A stretch of 9,386 bases of DNA from Rickettsiales bacterium. Lineage in GTDB: Bacteria; Pseudomonadota; Alphaproteobacteria; Rickettsiales; UBA8987. The stretch covers positions 1 through 9,386 of the forward strand of contig JANQHP010000193.1 of assembly GCA_028282625.1 (NCBI GenBank). The letters run 5' to 3'. Positions 5,343 through 9,386 of this stretch are shown piece by piece (position 1 is the stretch's first letter; each line of letters begins with the position of its first letter). The position numbers were made by a program, and so were the translations under genes. The notes below the pieces were generated by a model. That model saw only the letters and a list, made by a program, of their open reading frames with translations. It ran no database searches and had not been told where the DNA came from.

Positions 5343-6376
5343 GGACGATGCGGCAAGCGTGAGACCCTAAGAAGCGCGCGTATACAAAGCAGCTCCACAG
5401 GCCTGCCGGATTTTTTGCAATCGATCTCCGTCTGGTAAAGCGTCAAAAGTGCTTGATCCAGTGCCCCTGGCTTGGCGTGCCACCTTTTTGCCTGCTCCGC
5501 CAGGCTGCGTTGCAGCTTAAAAAACACCGGTGGCTTTAAGCCCTTCACCGCCATATCGGCACTGCTGCCCGTGTCCATCGCATGTGAAACCTCCTGCACG
5601 CGACGCATATGCCGGTACACCGCCCGCAAGATCGCAACGGGCGGCAAATGCTGCTCCAGCGCCTGCCTTGCCCCATCCTGCACCCCTAGCAAGTCCCCAC
5701 GCGCCACCGCCATCGCCACATGCTCCAACGAAGACTCACTGCCATCGCTGAGGCATTGATCGGCCATCTCCAGGCTGATATGCGTCTGATCACCCGCATA
5801 AAGCGCTAACTTCTCAACGGCTTGCTGCAACTGACCTCGATCCCCACCCATGCGCGCCGCCATTAAATTTAGCGCGTCCCTATCTGCGCGGAAGCCCTTT
5901 GCGGCCAAGGCCTGCTCCCCGCGGCGTGCCAGCGCCTGACCTTCTTCCGCGTAGCAGCCAATCGAGGCGGCAAAGGCGGATTTTTCACACCATTGCCGCA
6001 GGCGCGAGCTGGTGGGGAGCTCTCCGGCCGTCATCAACACAAAGCACCCGCTTGCAGCCGCTTCACCCGCCTGATCCAGCATCTTCCCAATCGAAGTGCC
6101 AAGCCCTGCCGGCATGTTCCGCAGCCAGATGAGCCGCCTGCCGCCAAGCCCAATCGCAGACATCTCATCGGCGAGCACCGCCGTATCCTCTTGCAACCGT
6201 GCCGCCGAAATCTCTACCACCGCAAAAGGGTCCTGCACATCAGGCACAATGCGCGCGGCAAGTGCGGCCGCACGTTCGCTCACCTGGCCACTATCGGGGC
6301 CATAAAGCAGGCAGGCCAAATGCTTGCTTGCCTCATCGTGTAAAAAACGTTCGGCATGGGCTGGGGTAATTTTCAC
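5327..6376 (-). CDS. holA: DNA polymerase III subunit delta
   Basis: A 349-residue clamp-loader delta subunit, the wrench that opens the sliding beta clamp in the DNA polymerase III holoenzyme. The N-terminal AAA-like domain shows ACLLYGPDSGQVSERA (21-36), a degenerate P-loop region without a working Walker A, as expected for delta. Next come FVLMTAGELPTSSRLRQW and the family's conserved GGDRGQLQQAVEKLALYAGD helix. The C-terminal collar domain follows (LPPVAILRAVYRHMRRV; TEIDCKKSGRPVELLCIRALLRV). Length is normal (about 340). The start is GTG at 6374-6376: an in-frame TGA lies seven codons upstream and no ATG intervenes. No clear ribosome binding site precedes it, suggesting coupling to lptE, which ends 28 bp upstream. 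leuS-lptE-holA is a standard alphaproteobacterial arrangement. Confidence 0.93.
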   Translation of the reverse strand: MKITPAHAERFLHDEASKHLACLLYGPDSGQVSERAAALAARIVPDVQDPFAVVEISAARLQEDTAVLADEMSAIGLGGRRLIWLRNMPAGLGTSIGKMLDQAGEAAASGCFVLMTAGELPTSSRLRQWCEKSAFAASIGCYAEEGQALARRGEQALAAKGFRADRDALNLMAARMGGDRGQLQQAVEKLALYAGDQTHISLEMADQCLSDGSESSLEHVAMAVARGDLLGVQDGARQALEQHLPPVAILRAVYRHMRRVQEVSHAMDTGSSADMAVKGLKPPVFFKLQRSLAEQAKRWHAKPGALDQALLTLYQTEIDCKKSGRPVELLCIRALLRVSRLPHRPKRAA

Positions 6377-6404
6377 GCGTGCGCTGTCAACGAAGCGTCA
6401 TTTT

Positions 6405-6899
6405 TTATAGATTGGCACGGCTAAGCAGGTGACGATGCAGATCATCCGCCAAATTGCGTGCCAGGCGACGCACCGTATCCTCCTGCGCGGAGAAGGTCGC
6501 AAAATCGGAACTGCTATCGGCTTCCACGCTACCGCTTAACCGACGCACCCCCTGATGCAGCACGGCATTATCCGCGCCGCGCACCGTATAATGCGCAATC
6601 AGCTGCACGTTATAACGCGTCACCTCGCGGTCATCCTCAATCCCGACCGGGGTTTGCTTGACTTCCAGCTCCACGGAAAGAGTCTGGTTCGAGCCTCCTG
6701 CAAGGCGCGCTTGCAGCCTTTCGGCAAATTTACGCGCGGCAACCGCGTAGGTTTGGTCTTTGGCCACCACGTCGGCCAGCACCAAATGCAACGGGGAGCC
6801 CTGCCCGTTTTGCGAAAGCACAGGCGAAAAACCGCAGGCAGAAAGCACCAGCACCGCCAGAATAAACACTGTTCCAAGAATATTAAGCCGCCACCACAT
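6405..6899 (-). CDS. lptE: LPS-assembly lipoprotein LptE
   Basis: A 164-residue outer-membrane lipoprotein that plugs the LptD barrel and helps place lipopolysaccharide in the outer leaflet. The N-terminus is a lipoprotein signal: WWR, a hydrophobic helix (6-20) and the lipobox LSAC, with the lipidated Cys22 followed by GFSPVL, the usual CGF start of mature LptE. The rest (HLVLADV...; RKFAERLQARL; LEVKQTPVGIEDDREVTRYNVQLIAHYTV; RRLARNLADDLHRHLLSR) follows the family's two-helix, four-strand pattern. Sequence identity within LptE is low, so the call rests on pattern plus position between leuS and holA. ATG 6897-6899 has AGGA (6906-6909) 6 bases upstream and overlaps the leuS 3' end by 17 bp. 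Absence of lysine early in the signal is mild; Arg4 supplies the positive charge. Confidence 0.9.
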   Translation of the reverse strand: MWWRLNILGTVFILAVLVLSACGFSPVLSQNGQGSPLHLVLADVVAKDQTYAVAARKFAERLQARLAGGSNQTLSVELEVKQTPVGIEDDREVTRYNVQLIAHYTVRGADNAVLHQGVRRLSGSVEADSSSDFATFSAQEDTVRRLARNLADDLHRHLLSRANL

Positions 6900-9386
6900 T
6901 GATAATCCTATTGGGTACGATGATCACTTTACGAACCTGCTTGCCTTCCAATGCCTGTTGCACGGTAGGCAGTGCCAGCGCTTGTGTTTCGGCGTCTTCT
7001 GCCTCCACGTCACGCGGCAACTCCAACACAGCCCGCTTCTTTCCATTTACTTGTACCGCAACGTTCACTGCTTCGTCCAGCGTTAATTGCATATCGGCTT
7101 CCGGCCAGGCTTCTTGCGCGAGCAAAGTCTTTGTATCACAAAGGAAAGCCCACAAATGCTCGGTGATATGCGGCGCAAAGGGATGCAGCAATTGCAGCAA
7201 CGTACGTGCCCCCTCAAAACGGACCGCATGCGCAGCACCATCCTCCGCAGAAACCTCCAAGGCTTCCAGCAAATTGTGCAATTCGCGTATCCGCGCGATG
7301 GCCTTGTTTAAGTGGAAGCCCGCAATGTCCTCACTCACACCCACCACGGTTTTGTGGATCGCCTTGCGCGCGGCAAGCAACGGCACGGCAAGTTCCGCCT
7401 CACCCCATGCGTTGGAACCTGCCGGTGCTTCTTCCTTCACTTTATGGACAAAGCGCCAGAGCCGATCCAAATATTTACGCGTGGCAGCCACGCCTTCCTT
7501 CGACCATTCCAAATCGCGCTCAGGCGGGCTATCGGAAAGCATAAAGACCCGCGCTGTATCCGCGCCGTAAGCCGCAATAATCTCAGCCGGGTTCACCACA
7601 TTATGCTTGGACTTGCTCATCTTTTCCACACGCCCGGCCTCAGCAGCCTCGCCCGTTTCCTGGATCCGGTATTGGTCCTGGCCCACACGCTCCACCTCTT
7701 CGGGGAAAAGCCACTTGCCTTCCTTATCACGGTAGGTTTGGTGGCACACCATGCCCTGGGTTAGCAGCGCCTTAAACGGCTCGGCATGCGGAATCGGATA
7801 GCCGCAATGTTTTAACGCACGCGTAAAAAAGCGCGCATAAAGCAAATGCAGCACGGCATGCTCCACCCCACCGATATATTGCGCCACCGGCAGCCACCGG
7901 GCCGCCTCTTGCGCATCAAAAGCCTCCTCCGCGTGTGGGGAAACATAGCGCAGGAAATACCAGGAGGACTCAAAAAACGTATCAAACGTATCGGTCTCAC
8001 GTTCGGCCTTGGCACCACATTTCGGGCAGGTAGTGTGCTTCCAGCTTGGATGGCGCGCCAGCGGGTTGCCGGGCACCGAAAAATCGGCATCCTCAGGCAA
8101 GGTCACGGGCAAATCCTCTTCTGGCACCGGCACCACGCCGCAATCCGGGCAGTGAATGACCGGGATCGGGCAACCCCAATAGCGCTGACGCGATACCCCC
8201 CAATCGCGCAAACGATAGGTAATTTTTCCAGTGCCACATCCAAGTGCTTCCAGCTTGGCAATCGCCGCCTTCTTCGCCTCAGCTACACCCATACCGTTTA
8301 AGAAGTCCGAGTGTGCCAGCACCCCATCCCCGGTATAGGCCTCTTCCAGTGTGGGTGATTCTTGCTCCGATTCTGGTACGACGACCTGCTGGATGGGTAG
8401 GTCATAGGCCTTCGCAAAGTCGAAGTCGCGCTGGTCATGCGCCGGGCAACCAAACACTGCGCCGGTGCCATATTCCATCAGCACAAAATTGGCAATATAA
8501 ACCGGCAGGGTTTTGCCTTCCATAAAAGGATGCTGCGCGCGGATGCCGGTATCAATCCCGCGTTTTTCTGCGGTTTCAATCGCCTCGGCGGTCGTGCCAA
8601 GCGCCTCACACTCCTTGATAAAAGCCGCCACATCCGCGCGTTGCTCTTTCAAGCGTTGCGCCAGCGGATGCGTGGCCGCAATCGCGCAGAAAGCCGCACC
8701 AAACAAGGTATCAGGCCGCGTGGTAAAAACCTCCAGCTCCGGCTCACCTTGGGTGATCGCCTTATCGCCCTCAAGCGTAAAACGAATCGTCGCCCCTTCG
8801 GATTTCCCAATCCACTGCTCCTGCATGCGCCGCACTTTCTCCGGCCAGCCCTCGAGCTCACCAAGGCCTTGCAGCAAATCTTCGGCAAAGTCGGTAATCC
8901 GTAAAAACCATTGATGTAGCTTTTTGCGCTCGACCAACGCACCGCTGCGCCAGCCTCTGCCGTCCACCACCTGCTCATTGGCCAGCACGGTATGGTCCAC
9001 CGGGTCCCAATTGACCGTGGCTTCTTTACGATAAGCAAGATCTTGCTTTAAAAAATCCAGGAACATCTTCTGTTCATGCGTGTAATAATCGGCGTCGCAG
9101 GTCGCAATTTCCCGCGACCAGTCGTAAGCCAGCCCAATCGATTGCAACTGCTCCCGCATCTGCGCCATGTTTTGCCGGGTCCAGGCTTCCGGATGCACCC
9201 CGCGCGCAATCGCCGCATTTTCCGCCGGCAGGCCGAACGCGTCCCACCCCATCGGGTGTAGCACCGCGTGCCCTTGCGCGCGTTTGGTGCGTGCGACCAC
9301 ATCCCCAATGGCATAATTGCGCACATGCCCCATATGAATATGACCCGAAGGGTAAGGAAACATTTCCAGCACGTAGTAGGGCGTGC
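6883..9386 (-). CDS. leuS: Leucyl-tRNA synthetase (5' end outside window)
   Basis: A class I aminoacyl-tRNA synthetase that charges tRNA-Leu in the cytoplasm. The visible frame begins TPYYVLEMFPYPSG at base 9384, so roughly 30-40 N-terminal residues are missing; the true start is not in view. Counting from the Val codon at 9372: the HIGH-type motif is HMGH (13-16), and the tRNA-leading segment is GWDAFGLPAEN (42-52). The CP1 editing domain has TTRPDT (217-222) and GCPAHDQRDFDFA (308-320), so proofreading looks intact. The zinc-binding pairs are CPDC (408-411) and CPKC (449-452), and KMSKS is at 584-588. The anticodon-binding region and the C-terminal domain follow to the stop at 6883-6885. 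The GCPAHDQRD form is common in Alphaproteobacteria. It is the first visible gene of the leuS-lptE-holA unit. Confidence 0.98.
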   Translation of the reverse strand, partial: TPYYVLEMFPYPSGHIHMGHVRNYAIGDVVARTKRAQGHAVLHPMGWDAFGLPAENAAIARGVHPEAWTRQNMAQMREQLQSIGLAYDWSREIATCDADYYTHEQKMFLDFLKQDLAYRKEATVNWDPVDHTVLANEQVVDGRGWRSGALVERKKLHQWFLRITDFAEDLLQGLGELEGWPEKVRRMQEQWIGKSEGATIRFTLEGDKAITQGEPELEVFTTRPDTLFGAAFCAIAATHPLAQRLKEQRADVAAFIKECEALGTTAEAIETAEKRGIDTGIRAQHPFMEGKTLPVYIANFVLMEYGTGAVFGCPAHDQRDFDFAKAYDLPIQQVVVPESEQESPTLEEAYTGDGVLAHSDFLNGMGVAEAKKAAIAKLEALGCGTGKITYRLRDWGVSRQRYWGCPIPVIHCPDCGVVPVPEEDLPVTLPEDADFSVPGNPLARHPSWKHTTCPKCGAKAERETDTFDTFFESSWYFLRYVSPHAEEAFDAQEAARWLPVAQYIGGVEHAVLHLLYARFFTRALKHCGYPIPHAEPFKALLTQGMVCHQTYRDKEGKWLFPEEVERVGQDQYRIQETGEAAEAGRVEKMSKSKHNVVNPAEIIAAYGADTARVFMLSDSPPERDLEWSKEGVAATRKYLDRLWRFVHKVKEEAPAGSNAWGEAELAVPLLAARKAIHKTVVGVSEDIAGFHLNKAIARIRELHNLLEALEVSAEDGAAHAVRFEGARTLLQLLHPFAPHITEHLWAFLCDTKTLLAQEAWPEADMQLTLDEAVNVAVQVNGKKRAVLELPRDVEAEDAETQALALPTVQQALEGKQVRKVIIVPNRIINVVAA

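Noticed and set aside
6899..7570. Plus-strand 223-codon open frame opposite leuS
   Set aside because: Ser/Cys/Ala-rich translation typical of a complement-strand artefact; leuS is clear on the minus strand.

Overview
All six complete genes and both window-edge genes lie on the minus strand, so transcription runs from high to low coordinates. The gene content is bacterial housekeeping. It points to an alphaproteobacterium of moderate GC. The order leuS-lptE-holA is typical of Alphaproteobacteria, LipA carries the alphaproteobacterial form of its radical-SAM motif (CTRACAFCNV), and LeuRS has the GCPAHDQRD editing-domain variant common in that class. I cannot fix the genus. The small palindromic GTCATYCC-type repeats would fit several intracellular or predatory alphaproteobacterial lineages, but this is only an impression.

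Layout, in the direction of transcription. (1) 9386-5327: leuS (N-terminus cut by the window edge), lptE and holA form a tight unit with a 17-bp overlap and a 28-bp gap, closed by a hairpin with a T-rich tail that overlaps the holA stop. (2) 5308-3259: a probable promoter, then prfB (RF2) with an intact programmed +1 frameshift site, then an LD-carboxypeptidase gene whose start overlaps the prfB stop by 8 bp. (3) 3165-1879: a 428-residue glutamine-rich, cysteine-free protein that I do not recognise. (4) 1744-737: a cytoplasmic glycerophosphodiester phosphodiesterase family protein with its own probable promoter and a downstream hairpin. (5) 736-338: a 399-bp gene-free stretch packed with short direct repeats and palindromes. 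(6) 337-1: the first 112 codons of lipA, continuing beyond the window.

Functionally the genes cover leucyl-tRNA charging, outer-membrane LPS assembly, replication clamp loading, translation termination, murein peptide recycling, phosphodiester breakdown and lipoate synthesis. I see no mobile-element gene, CRISPR array, tRNA, rRNA, toxin-antitoxin pair or defence cassette, and no convincing new multi-gene system. The items most worth a second look are the unknown Gln-rich protein, the repeat island upstream of lipA, and the prfB control region, where a near-leaderless start sits in front of the autoregulatory frameshift.
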